A DNA stretch of 64,000 nt from Peribacillus kribbensis DSM 17871 (GTDB lineage Bacteria > Bacillota > Bacilli > Bacillales > DSM-1321). Within the stretch, counting starts at the first letter, position 1, and each line of letters begins with the position of its first letter. The position numbers and the translations under genes were made by a program. The stretch lies in the NCBI RefSeq assembly GCF_000430765.1, contig NZ_KE387239.1:58856-122855 (forward strand), written 5' to 3'. This document shows positions 41,524 through 50,275 of this stretch, one piece after another. The notes below the pieces were generated by a model. That model had not been told where the DNA came from. It did not search any database and was given only the letters and a program-made list of their open reading frames with translations.

Positions 41524-42399
41524 ATGAAGAAATGGTGGTTAACATTGTCATTGGCGATGGCTGCAGCTTTGCCTTTTTCTGCATCAATGCCTGCTTCAGC
41601 AGCAATAGAAAATCATGAATCACAGGTAGTTCCGCTTGCAAAGGCACATGCCCACAACGATTATGAGCATACACGCCCGCTATACGATGCACTTGACCAT
41701 GGATTTACCAGTGTGGAAGCAGACGTTTGGCTTAAGGATGGTGACTTGCAGGTAGCCCATAATGAAACAGACGTAAGCCCAGAACGGACGCTAAAGACAC
41801 TTTATTTGGATCCTTTGAAGAAAAAAGTGAAGCAAAACAACGGTTCTGTTTATAAAGGCGGCAAAGACTTCCTTCTATGGATTGACGTAAAATCAGAAGG
41901 CAAAACCACATATAAAGAAATTGATAAGCAGCTCGCTGAATACAAGGATATGCTGACAAAGTTTACAAACAAGAAGGTAAAGCAAGGCGCCATTACCGTC
42001 ATCATTTCTGGAAACCGGGATCGTGAAGGGATGCAGAATCAGACAATCCGCTACGCTGGATACGATGGCCGGATGAGTGACCTGGGATCAAACACACCTA
42101 ATTCATTCATTCCTGTCATCAGTGACAACTGGACAAACCACTTCACATGGCAGGGTGTTGGCGAGATGCCGAAAGCAGAACACGAAAAGCTTGTTAACAT
42201 TGTTAAAATTGCACATACAAATGGCCAGATGGTCCGTTTTTGGGCAACTCCCGACATGCCGCTCCCAAACCGTGAGGCAGTCTGGAAGGAATTATTAAAT
42301 GCAGGGGTAGACCTTTTAAACACCGATGACCTGCCTGGTCTGCAGGAGTACCTGCTAAAAAATGACCCGCATCCAACAAAAAAACATATTAAGTGGTAA
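41524..42399 (+). CDS. Secreted PI-PLC/GDPD-like phosphodiesterase
   Basis: 291 residues with a signal peptide (TLSLAMAAALPFSASMPASA-A). The motif AHAHNDYEHTRPLYDALDHG followed by SVEADVWL is typical of secreted phosphatidylinositol phospholipase C/glycerophosphodiester phosphodiesterase-like proteins; H and E/D residues of AHAHNDY and EADVW would bind metal and phosphate. VRFWATPD and DLLNTDDL near the C terminus complete the barrel. It likely cleaves glycerophosphodiester or a teichoic-acid-like bond outside the cell. AGGAGG before ATG 41524; 42 bp after the NAGPA-type gene, so co-transcribed. Confidence 0.88.
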   Translation: MKKWWLTLSLAMAAALPFSASMPASAAIENHESQVVPLAKAHAHNDYEHTRPLYDALDHGFTSVEADVWLKDGDLQVAHNETDVSPERTLKTLYLDPLKKKVKQNNGSVYKGGKDFLLWIDVKSEGKTTYKEIDKQLAEYKDMLTKFTNKKVKQGAITVIISGNRDREGMQNQTIRYAGYDGRMSDLGSNTPNSFIPVISDNWTNHFTWQGVGEMPKAEHEKLVNIVKIAHTNGQMVRFWATPDMPLPNREAVWKELLNAGVDLLNTDDLPGLQEYLLKNDPHPTKKHIKW

Positions 42400-42435
42400 C
42401 TCAAGTTCAAATCCATCTAAGATAAATCAACTACA

Positions 42436-42479
42436 TTAAAAAAGCTTGCAGAAAATCCCTTTCTGTAAGCTTTTTCTAT
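42436..42479 (+). terminator. Terminator after the phosphodiesterase gene
   Basis: AAAAAGCTTGCAGAAA/TTTCTGTAAGCTTTTT stem (one G-U pair) with ATCCC loop. Confidence 0.9.
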
Positions 42480-42768
42480 TTTTCAGGCTCAGTAGAAATT
42501 GTTTTTGACTTTTCTTCAAAATACATGTCCACCGTAGTATCAGAATTTATTCCATCTTCTTTAAGCTGGTCAATATTTAAGGTAAACTGTAATTGGTCAT
42601 TTCTCATTCCTTCATGTTTTCGACGCTGAGAACATCGTCGCCAAAAGGAATTAATTTGACCTCTTATCTTTTTCGCAATTATACGGCTTATTCGCTCGAA
42701 GCCTAATGGTGATGGCAGTAATTCCCGTTCGATACAAAGAGTAAATTTTTGTAAAAACATTTGTTTTT
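42480..42768. other. Gap before the second Ter operon
   Basis: 289 bp. A minus-strand frame of 94 codons (42476-42760) exists; its C-terminal part (MRNDQLQFTLNIDQLKEDGI) looks protein-like, but the N-terminal part does not, no ribosome site fits, and no family is recognised. It may be a gene relic. Confidence 0.3.
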
Positions 42769-42796
42769 TTGTAAATTAAAAGTGTTGCCATATAGT
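42769..42796 (+). promoter_or_regulatory. Promoter of the second Ter operon
   Basis: TTGTAA (42769-42774), 16-bp spacer, TATAGT (42791-42796), 29 bp before the GTG start. SigA-like. Confidence 0.55.
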
Positions 42797-42824
42797 AGAG
42801 GACTTGAAAAAGGAGGAATGTTTG

Positions 42825-44036
42825 GTGAAGCATTTTGGTTATTTGGATAATGGTGAGAGGAGCCAGATTTTCAGGCATGAGCCAATGGAGTTCACCAAGG
42901 ATTCCGGGAAGGAACTGCTTGCTGCTGCCCTGGGAGCCACGCTTTATATGCCAGGTACGAGGGAGCAGATTTCGAGTGATGTACTATCTGGTAAATTTTT
43001 AAAAGGGCCTCATGAGGGACTGACCTCCATGGTGATCTGTCTTGAGGATTCGATTGCGGATGCGGAAGTGGACAGTGCTGAAATGAATTTGGTGCACCAG
43101 CTTCAGGAAATCCGCCGTGCTGTCGATTCTGATTTATTCCGGGAGAAGGATCTGCCGCTTATCTTTGTCCGGATCCGCCATGATAGCCAGCTGGATAAGC
43201 TTGCCGGCCATCTGGGGGAAGCCCTGGGACTTTTAAGCGGCTTTGTATTCCCCAAGTTTACCCGCACGAATGGCGAGCGATACTTGGCGAAGCTTGATGA
43301 AATGAATAAAACCTATGGCAGGAAGCTTTATGCGCTTCCAATCCTGGAAACAAAGGAAATTATCTATAAGGAAACAAGGCTTGAGACCCTGCTCGGGATA
43401 AAAGAGCTGCTTGACCGAAACTATGATTTGATATTAAATGTGAGAATAGGCGCAACCGACTTTTCCGGTTTGTTCGGCATCCGGAGGGACAGGGACACCA
43501 CCATTTATGATATTCGAGTGATTTCCGACTGCATAATGGATATCATCAATATTTTTGGCCGGGAGGACGGCTATATCATCTCCGGGCCAGTCTGGGAGTA
43601 TTTTGGAAGGCCGCGGCTTCTCAAACCCCAGATCCGCCAGACTCCTTTTCACGATGCACATGGAACAGGCGGAGCCAGGCTTAGGGAAGCGATGATCAAA
43701 AATAATGATGATGCCCTGGTGCATGAAATCATTCTGGACCGGTCCAATGGAATCATAGGAAAAACGATTATTCATCCGTCCCATATTAAAACTGTGAATG
43801 CCCTTCATGTGGTCAGTCTTGAGGAGTATATGGATGCTTCCGCCATCATGGATAGTGCCCATTCGTACAATGGGGTTATCCGCAGCGATTTTTCTAATAA
43901 AATGAATGAAATCAAGCCTCACTATCAGTGGGCGAAGAAAATCATTCTTAAGTCAAACATATTTGGAGTGTTTCATGAACAGCAATCATTCATTGATCTA
44001 CTTACAGCCAGATCAGCAGACAACTTATTCGTATAA
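42825..44036 (+). CDS. HpcH/HpaI aldolase / citrate lyase (CitE)-like protein of the Ter biosynthetic module
   Basis: About 403 residues. CitE-like TIM barrel: MVICLEDSIADAEV with the acidic residues that bind Mg, PLIFVRIR, FPKFTRTNG, RIGATDFSGLFGIRRDRD and GKTIIHPSHI. Members of this group are found in conserved Ter operons with two phosphoribosyltransferase-like proteins and a HAD phosphatase, a set proposed (Anantharaman, Iyer and Aravind) to make a nucleoside-like metabolite. GTG 42825 lies 8 nt after AAAGGAGGA; TTG 42804 lies ahead of the ribosome site and is rejected. The 3' end overlaps the next gene by about 62 nt. Confidence 0.87.
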   Translation: MKHFGYLDNGERSQIFRHEPMEFTKDSGKELLAAALGATLYMPGTREQISSDVLSGKFLKGPHEGLTSMVICLEDSIADAEVDSAEMNLVHQLQEIRRAVDSDLFREKDLPLIFVRIRHDSQLDKLAGHLGEALGLLSGFVFPKFTRTNGERYLAKLDEMNKTYGRKLYALPILETKEIIYKETRLETLLGIKELLDRNYDLILNVRIGATDFSGLFGIRRDRDTTIYDIRVISDCIMDIINIFGREDGYIISGPVWEYFGRPRLLKPQIRQTPFHDAHGTGGARLREAMIKNNDDALVHEIILDRSNGIIGKTIIHPSHIKTVNALHVVSLEEYMDASAIMDSAHSYNGVIRSDFSNKMNEIKPHYQWAKKIILKSNIFGVFHEQQSFIDLLTARSADNLFV

Positions 44037-45345
44037 CATTTTAGACCAAATCCATGTGGATATCACCGTTCTGGATAATCCATTCCATATACAGCTCGAT
44101 TCTTTATTCAGCATGGCCGCGAGGATGAATAAGAAGCGTTCGTTTCTATTTGTCAGCAAGGTTTTGGGCAAGCATCTTCCGGTTGACCCGGCTGTGTCGC
44201 TTTTGACAGGTGAAGCCCTGGCGGCGCTTTATGCCGAAAAAGTGTATGGAATGCGTCATCCGTATATCCAGGATATGATCAATGGAATTACGGGCAAGAG
44301 CACCCCGAATTTGAGGCTTCTCGATTACCTGATCGAGCTGCCTGAGCGGACCGTGTTTATCGGGTTTGCAGAAACAGCCACGGCCCTTGGACATGCTGTT
44401 TTTGAAGTGTTCGAGAATGCGAGATTTTTTCATACAACAAGGGAGCGTGTAAAAGGATTGGAGTCAGCGATCAGCTTTGAGGAAGAGCATTCCCACGCTA
44501 CCTCCCACCGAAGCTATATCGATCCTTCTTATCTGGATAACCTGGATCCCGTCGTTCTTGTAGATGATGAGGTGACCACAGGGAAGACCGCCCTTAACAT
44601 CATAGAAAGCATTCATGCTAAATTCCCCCGGAAAGTATATTCCGTGGTTTCCATCCTGGACTGGCGGACGGAGGAAAATAGAAGGAAATTTAGAGAGCTG
44701 GAACAAAAGCTTGGCATCACTATCCATGAAATTTCAATGATTTCAGGGACGATTGAGGTGTCTGGAGCTTCGATTGAAGGTGAGCAGAATAAACCGGCCT
44801 TTCCTGCGCTGGAAACTGATCTAGAGGTGCTGGATGCTTCGGGTTTGGAAATTCCGCTCACTCCCTATCATTCTGAGGAAGGTGTGTCCGCTCCTTACTT
44901 AAAGGATACGGGAAGATTTGGGATGCTGGACAGCAGACAGACGAAAATAGAGGAGTGGTTAGAGCCCCTGGCAGGATATCTTGCCGGAAAAAGGAGAGGC
45001 AGCAGGACACTGTGCCTTGGAACGGGAGAGTTCATGTTTCTTCCGATGAAGCTCGCTTCCTTAATGGGGACAGGAGTCAGCTATCAATCTACCACAAGAA
45101 GTCCGATTCATCCTTCTCCCAGCTTTGGGTATGCGATTTCCCAGGCTTTCTCCTATAGAAGTCCCGAGGATCCTGATATCACTCATTATTTTTATAATAT
45201 TGAACCAGGTATGTATGATGATGTATTCGTGTTTATGGAAAGGGAAATGGATGAGGCAGACCTTGAACCCATGATCCGTCAGCTCAGCAAGGTAATTCCT
45301 TCCATTGTAATCGTTCCATTAAGCAGGCTGTCAAAGGAGGGCTAA
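43975..45345 (+). CDS. Phosphoribosyltransferase-domain protein of the Ter module
   Basis: 456 residues. N-terminal PRTase fold with the PRPP loop DPVVLVDDEVTTGKTALNII (residues about 190-210), preceded by FIGFAETATALGHAVFE, the phosphate-binding region; the C-terminal part (from about 320, RRGSRTLCLGTGEFMFLPMK) is the TRSP-type domain associated with this family. It is expected to form or break a base-ribose-5-phosphate bond in the proposed Ter metabolite pathway. Start ATG 43975 with TTGGAGTG upstream, inside the end of the CitE-like gene, a sign of translational coupling; the longer frame from 43906 is rejected because it lies deeper in that gene and has no ribosome site. Confidence 0.85.
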   Translation: MNSNHSLIYLQPDQQTTYSYNILDQIHVDITVLDNPFHIQLDSLFSMAARMNKKRSFLFVSKVLGKHLPVDPAVSLLTGEALAALYAEKVYGMRHPYIQDMINGITGKSTPNLRLLDYLIELPERTVFIGFAETATALGHAVFEVFENARFFHTTRERVKGLESAISFEEEHSHATSHRSYIDPSYLDNLDPVVLVDDEVTTGKTALNIIESIHAKFPRKVYSVVSILDWRTEENRRKFRELEQKLGITIHEISMISGTIEVSGASIEGEQNKPAFPALETDLEVLDASGLEIPLTPYHSEEGVSAPYLKDTGRFGMLDSRQTKIEEWLEPLAGYLAGKRRGSRTLCLGTGEFMFLPMKLASLMGTGVSYQSTTRSPIHPSPSFGYAISQAFSYRSPEDPDITHYFYNIEPGMYDDVFVFMEREMDEADLEPMIRQLSKVIPSIVIVPLSRLSKEG

Positions 45346-45347
45346 AG

Positions 45348-46427
45348 ATGGAGTCATTCGGCAGCTATTCGAAGAACGACGTGGTGTTCCTCCTGAAGGA
45401 TATCAGTTATGCAGATCTTGAAGGCTCTGCTTCCGAGCGGGAAGCGGCCATGCAGAATCATGGGCATTACTCAGAATCTCTTCCTATAGAGTACCAGCCT
45501 TCTCCTGATTATATTTCTTTATTTCATGATTCCCTGACCCGCTATAAGAGAAAAATAGCTGTGGCCGTGCAGACGGCGGCTGAAAAAATCTATAAAGAAA
45601 AAGGCAGCAATATTGTGCTTGTTTCGCTGGCAAGGGCCGGCACGCCTGTAGGCATCCTGCTGAAGCGTTATTTATCCTTTGCCTATGGGCTGGAGATTCC
45701 TCATTATAGTGTGTCCATCATTCGGGGCAGAGGCCTTGATCTGAACGCCTTGAAGTTCATTGTCAAAAAACACGGAGGCCAGGCGGTGCAGTTTGTGGAT
45801 GGCTGGACAGGAAAAGGAGCTATCACAAGGGAACTCACCAAGTCGGTCGAGGAATTTAACGCCCACTACAGCGAAGCAGTGGGCAGCAGCCTGGCCGTGC
45901 TTGCCGATCCGGGAGAATGCGCGGATATTTACGGCACACGGGAGGACTTCCTGATTCCCAGTGCCTGCCTGAACTCTACGGTATCAGGTTTGATCAGCAG
46001 GACGGTGCTGAATTCCCGCTATATCGGGGAGCAGGATTTCCATGGAGCCAAGTTTTATAGGGAGCTGGCTGAATCTGATTTATCCAATTACTTTGTAGAC
46101 CAGATATCAGACCTGTTTTCTGAGTTAAAAGAAACTGCTTTAGAGCCCGGGCTGCCGAAAACATGGAGGGGGCTGCGGGATATTGAAAGGCTGAAGACGG
46201 AGTTAGGGCTGGATTCTATTAATCTGATTAAGCCCGGCGTGGGGGAGACCACCCGTGTGCTCCTTCGCCGTGTTCCCTGGAAAATCCTTGTGAAAAGCCG
46301 TGAACTGCCGGAACTTGCCCATATTTTATATCTCGCGGAGGAACGGAATGTGCCTGTTGAGATCTACGAAGAAATGTCTTACTCCTGCATCGGCTTGATT
46401 CAGCCGGTTAAAGGAGAACAGCCATGA
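45348..46427 (+). CDS. StiP-family protein (PRTase-like, Ter module)
   Basis: 359 residues. Contains NIVLVSLARAGTPVGILLKR, typical of the family named cysteine protease StiP, HYSVSIIRGRGLD, VQFVDGWTGKGAITREL and a C-terminal pelota-like segment (VLLRRVPWKILVKSRE). The name comes from comparative genomics; the fold is PRTase-like and proteolysis is not proven to my knowledge. It overlaps the HAD gene by 4 nt (ATGA) and follows the PRTase gene by 2 bp, a tight operon. Confidence 0.82.
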   Translation: MESFGSYSKNDVVFLLKDISYADLEGSASEREAAMQNHGHYSESLPIEYQPSPDYISLFHDSLTRYKRKIAVAVQTAAEKIYKEKGSNIVLVSLARAGTPVGILLKRYLSFAYGLEIPHYSVSIIRGRGLDLNALKFIVKKHGGQAVQFVDGWTGKGAITRELTKSVEEFNAHYSEAVGSSLAVLADPGECADIYGTREDFLIPSACLNSTVSGLISRTVLNSRYIGEQDFHGAKFYRELAESDLSNYFVDQISDLFSELKETALEPGLPKTWRGLRDIERLKTELGLDSINLIKPGVGETTRVLLRRVPWKILVKSRELPELAHILYLAEERNVPVEIYEEMSYSCIGLIQPVKGEQP

Positions 46428-47248
46428 TCTTTGCAAGTGATCTGGACAGGACCCTCATTTATTCCAAGAGAGCGTGCGGAACCGATTTATTTGCGCCGAA
46501 CATCAGGGCAGTCGAACAAATTCCTGAGCGTGACATTTCCTATATGACGGAGACCGCGATTCATCTATTGAGCCGGGTTAATGAAGCGGCCCACTTTATT
46601 CCCGCCACCACAAGAACCAGGGATTTATATCACCGTATCTCTCTGTTTCAAAAGAAAATCGTTCCTAAATATGCGGTCGTAAGCAATGGAGGAACCATCC
46701 TGGTGGATGGAGAGGAAGACCGGGAATGGGCAGGGATTTTGAGGAAAAAGCTTGAAGCTGAATCTGCTCACTTCGAAGAAATCATGAACGAGTTTGAGAG
46801 AGTCCGCCATCCAGACTGGGTGTTGGATGCAAGAATCTGTGATGATTTATTCTGCAGCTCAAGGATTCTGGATGAAAAAGCGCCGCTTCAGGAGCTGAAG
46901 GAATTTGAAATTGCTGTGGATGCTCTCGGATGGAGCCTTTCCCTGCAGGAAAAAAAGCTGTATATGACCCCGAAGCCGCTTACCAAGTGGGCAGCGGTGG
47001 AATATGTATCGGAAAAGCTGGGAGCGGGGACCGTGATCACGGCAGGAGATTCGAAGCTTGATCTGTGCATGCTGGAGGTCGCAGATTATGCGCTCACTCC
47101 GCGTCATGGCGAAATCCTTGAGAAAAAGCTGAAATTTCCTCAGAATGTATATATAACCGCTTCTTCCGGAATTCATGCAGGGGAGGAAATGCTGCAGCAT
47201 GTTCTCGGCATCATGGCTGACCCGCATGGTCAGCAGAAGCTGCTGTAA
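46424..47248 (+). CDS. HAD-superfamily phosphatase of the Ter module
   Basis: 274 residues. HAD motif I FASDLDRTLIY (nucleophile Asp8-ish), motif II ATTRTRD, motif III lysine in LTKWAAVEYV, motif IV GDSKLDLCML; the cap insert resembles Cof/sucrose-phosphatase-type HADs. Presumably removes phosphate from the product of the two PRTase-like enzymes. The ATG overlaps the StiP-like stop by 4 nt. It is followed by about 60 bp and then yceG. Confidence 0.88.
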   Translation: MIFASDLDRTLIYSKRACGTDLFAPNIRAVEQIPERDISYMTETAIHLLSRVNEAAHFIPATTRTRDLYHRISLFQKKIVPKYAVVSNGGTILVDGEEDREWAGILRKKLEAESAHFEEIMNEFERVRHPDWVLDARICDDLFCSSRILDEKAPLQELKEFEIAVDALGWSLSLQEKKLYMTPKPLTKWAAVEYVSEKLGAGTVITAGDSKLDLCMLEVADYALTPRHGEILEKKLKFPQNVYITASSGIHAGEEMLQHVLGIMADPHGQQKLL

Positions 47249-47309
47249 AATTGGCAATAAGTGGTGTAAAATAAAGGTAGTATGATTATATAGAAAGAAG
47301 CTGAAACCG

Positions 47310-48932
47310 ATGTCTAACTTTCTTTCTTCTCAACTGGCCGAACTAAATCAAGGAGATTGGACAGGGATCCTGAAAACCCCTGTCACAGCAAGAGAGGCTG
47401 TGGCCGCAGGGGACCAATCGCACTATAAGCAGGTTGCAGGTGTTTTTCTCGGTGTTCATCCGGATAAGGATGAATATTTAGAGTTTTTATATGATCTGGC
47501 CCATGATCCTTCCCTTCAAATTGTTCTCTTAAGCGAGCAGCTCGATAAGCAGATTGAAACAGAGCGATTTCAGGCGATCCAGCGAATTCTCCTCATTCTG
47601 CAGAATGAGAAGCTGAGCATGAATCGGTTCATTGCCTTTATGGAGGGGGAAAGGCTGATTCCGAGCTTCCAGGACGGAGAAAAATCCAGGAAAATCCGGG
47701 AGGTCTTCAGGCAGGTGGTGGAGCTGTTCAGTGAGAGCCATCCTGACGGCCTCCAGGACCATGATTTCCGCCGTGTCGCAGTGGATCTGGTTAAATGGAT
47801 GTGGAATCATGCAGGAGTCTGGATGGAGCAGGGAGATTACCGCTCGTCTGCTCCTAAAATTCTCTGGTATGGGGAAGCATCGAAAAGTGAGGCTTATTTT
47901 CTTTACTTCCTCATTTTGCTTGAATTTGACGTCCTTATTTTTAATCCGGCAGGGAAAAATGATCTGGAAGCAGTGGATCAGGCGAAAATGGTGCCGGTTC
48001 TGCAGTTAGGGGCTGGCGTACCGGGACTTGATACATTCCCGGCTTCTAGACCGGTCCGGAGGGCAACCGTTGCCTTCAAGGCTTCGCAGGAAATGGACCG
48101 AGTCCTGCACGGCGATGATTCCATGCTGTACAAGCCATGGCAGTTCCGCAATTACGCGCCTTCTGCCCTAACTTTAAAGACCACCTATGATGAGCTGTTC
48201 CTTCTCATAAAGGAAAGAGCGTTCATCCGGCCTAATTTTGAAGTGCGGAATGAAAGAGTCTATATTCCCAATATCTTCGCCAAGGTCTCCGGGATAACAA
48301 GGAACCGCCGGGAATACTGGGACCGGGTAGAAGGACTCTCGGAATACGATCTGGCGCTGACCATCCGATCGTATCCATTTTCAAGGGAAGTACGGGCGAA
48401 TAATATTTTTCATTATCAAAATGCACTGGGAAGCGATGGGGCTCTAGATCCTGAGAAGATGATTGAGGCTTCTTGGTGGAGGCATAAACAGCTGCCGTCA
48501 GGGCTGCAGCAGGGAATTGCCCATGCGATCTCCAGATATAGCGGGCAGCCGAGGCTGAAACAGCTTCCGCATGAAGATCATCACACTCTGCAGCTGTATT
48601 TGTTCAATCAGGCGATGGACATTCCGCTTGATGCCATCAGGCTTCTTCAAAAGTTTGACTATTCGCAGGAGGTTCCGAGGATTGTCATTTTTAAATCGGG
48701 ACAGAATGGTTCGAACATGACAAGATCGGATGCCGCACTCCTTCTTCTCCTGAACGAAATCGGTATAGACATTGTCATACTGAATCCTACAGGGCAGAAT
48801 GATATCGAGATGTATATCGATGAAGAATTTTATGATACTCACTGGCTGGATGAAGTCAGCTTTGAGCAGGAATTGCGGGAGCCATCCATAATTAAGAAAT
48901 TTTTAAAAAAATTTTCTAATAAGGGGAATTGA
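47310..48932 (+). CDS. yceG: YceG-family Ter-associated protein
   Basis: 540 residues, close to B. subtilis YceG (about 537). Two related Rossmann-like halves can be seen: PKILWYGEASKSEAYFLYFL, LLEFDVLIFNPAGKNDLE, and near the C terminus VPRIVIFKSGQNGSNMTRSD, AALLLLLNEIGIDIVILNP, TGQNDIEMYI. The repeated (F/L)NP(A/T)GxND(L/I)E motif, about 260 residues apart, shows an internal duplication. Function unknown; always with TelA and TerD/TerC genes. The stop overlaps the region just before telA. Confidence 0.9.
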   Translation: MSNFLSSQLAELNQGDWTGILKTPVTAREAVAAGDQSHYKQVAGVFLGVHPDKDEYLEFLYDLAHDPSLQIVLLSEQLDKQIETERFQAIQRILLILQNEKLSMNRFIAFMEGERLIPSFQDGEKSRKIREVFRQVVELFSESHPDGLQDHDFRRVAVDLVKWMWNHAGVWMEQGDYRSSAPKILWYGEASKSEAYFLYFLILLEFDVLIFNPAGKNDLEAVDQAKMVPVLQLGAGVPGLDTFPASRPVRRATVAFKASQEMDRVLHGDDSMLYKPWQFRNYAPSALTLKTTYDELFLLIKERAFIRPNFEVRNERVYIPNIFAKVSGITRNRREYWDRVEGLSEYDLALTIRSYPFSREVRANNIFHYQNALGSDGALDPEKMIEASWWRHKQLPSGLQQGIAHAISRYSGQPRLKQLPHEDHHTLQLYLFNQAMDIPLDAIRLLQKFDYSQEVPRIVIFKSGQNGSNMTRSDAALLLLLNEIGIDIVILNPTGQNDIEMYIDEEFYDTHWLDEVSFEQELREPSIIKKFLKKFSNKGN

Positions 48933-48934
48933 CA

Positions 48935-50029
48935 ATGAACGAGGAAACTTCTTTACAAACAGTGAGCCTGGATAAAATGGAAGAAACTCTGGAGCAGAAG
49001 CCTTCTGAGCTGAAGATTCAGCTGAGACAGAGTCCCGAAGTTACCCAGATTGCCAGTAACATCGATCATAAAAATCAGATTGCCCTTTTGGAATTCGGGA
49101 AAGAGCCCGCAAACGAAATCTCCAACTTCTCCGGACGAATCCTGAATACGATTAAATCAAGCTCCATGGAGGAATCCAGCAGCCTTCTGAGACATCTGGG
49201 AAAAATCATGGATAAATTCGACAGCAAGGATTTTGCCGAAAATAAGGGCCTGTTTTCCAAAATGTTCAACAGAGGCAAAAACATGGTCGAGAAGCTGATG
49301 TCCAAGTACCAGACGATGGGCTCCGAGATCGATAAGGTTTATGCGGAAATCGTAAAATACGAAAGTGAAATGAAAAAATCCACGACTACTCTTGAGCAGC
49401 TCTATGAACAAAACTACCGGTTTTATATGGAGCTTGAAAAGTTCATCGTGGCCGGCGAGATGAAGTCTGAAGAATTAAAAGCACAGCTTCCTGAGCTTGA
49501 GACAAAGGCAGCGGGCGGCAACCAGCTTGCTGTGATGGAACTGGACAGCCTGCGCAATGCGATCGAGCTGATCGACCAGCGCGTGTATGACCTCGAAATG
49601 GCGAAACAGGTGGCTTACCAGTCAGCGCCGCAGATTCGCATGCTGCAAAGGGGGAATACGAAGCTGATTGGTAAAATCAATTCGGCCTTCGTTACGACGA
49701 TTCCAATCTTTAAGTCTGGATTGATCAATGCCATTTCGGCCAAACGCCAGAACCTTGTGGCCCAGTCCATGAGTGAGCTTGACCGCCGAACCAATGAGAT
49801 GCTGCTCCGCAATGCCCAGAACATCTCCAAGCAGAGCGTGGACATTGCCCGCCTGGCCGGTCAGCCAAGCATCAAAGCCGAAACACTCGAACAGACATGG
49901 GAAATCATCATCCAGGGAATGAAAGACACCAAAGCCATTGAAGAAGAAAACGTCCGTCTGCGCGAAGAAGGCAAAAAACGTCTTGAACAGCTCCAGGAAA
50001 ACTTCAAGCGAAACCAGATCACAGGCTGA
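48935..50029 (+). CDS. yceH: TelA/KlaA-family toxic anion resistance protein (YceH)
   Basis: About 364 residues, almost all helical with long coiled-coil regions. TelA signature regions: NIDHKNQIALLEFGKEPANE, FSGRILNTIKSSSMEESSS, VAYQSAPQIRMLQRGNTKLI and SIKAETLEQTWEIIIQGMKD. Members associate with TerC/TerD and confer resistance to toxic anions, some bacteriocins and envelope stress. ATG 48935 behind AAGGGGAA; a TTG two codons earlier overlaps the yceG stop. Last gene of the module; terminator follows. Confidence 0.95.
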   Translation: MNEETSLQTVSLDKMEETLEQKPSELKIQLRQSPEVTQIASNIDHKNQIALLEFGKEPANEISNFSGRILNTIKSSSMEESSSLLRHLGKIMDKFDSKDFAENKGLFSKMFNRGKNMVEKLMSKYQTMGSEIDKVYAEIVKYESEMKKSTTTLEQLYEQNYRFYMELEKFIVAGEMKSEELKAQLPELETKAAGGNQLAVMELDSLRNAIELIDQRVYDLEMAKQVAYQSAPQIRMLQRGNTKLIGKINSAFVTTIPIFKSGLINAISAKRQNLVAQSMSELDRRTNEMLLRNAQNISKQSVDIARLAGQPSIKAETLEQTWEIIIQGMKDTKAIEEENVRLREEGKKRLEQLQENFKRNQITG

Positions 50030-50049
50030 TCGGGAGACTGACCCCATAT

Positions 50050-50093
50050 CCCGTACCCTGCTTCCTTTTGGGAGCAGGGTATTACTTTTTAGG
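50050..50093 (+). terminator. Terminator after telA/yceH
   Basis: TACCCTGCTTCC/GGAGCAGGGTA stem with TTTTG loop, then TTACTTTTT. Confidence 0.9.
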
Positions 50094-50224
50094 AAATGAG
50101 GACTGTCTCTATTTCCTATCTCGAAAATGGTACAAAAGTATCGCCCGTGATTTGAATAATTGTCCTTTCTCTATCTCATCTCATAATTATCTTGGGAAAT
50201 AACAGGGAAATAGGGACAGACCCC
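50092..50224. repeat. Two GACTGTC-type palindromic repeats before minJ
   Basis: 50092-50116 carries GGAAAT, GAGGACTGTCTC, TATTTCC; 50205-50224 carries the inverted-looking GGGAAATAGGGACAGACCCC. Both match the palindrome at 29778-29798 in layout. Confidence 0.6.
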
Positions 50225-50275
50225 ATAGTTTTTGATAAAATATAGCTGATACATAACAGTAAAGGGGGATGGGAA

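Noticed and set aside
42476..42760. 94-codon minus-strand frame
   Set aside because: Only its C-terminal part looks protein-like, with no ribosome site or family; listed as gap content, not as a gene.
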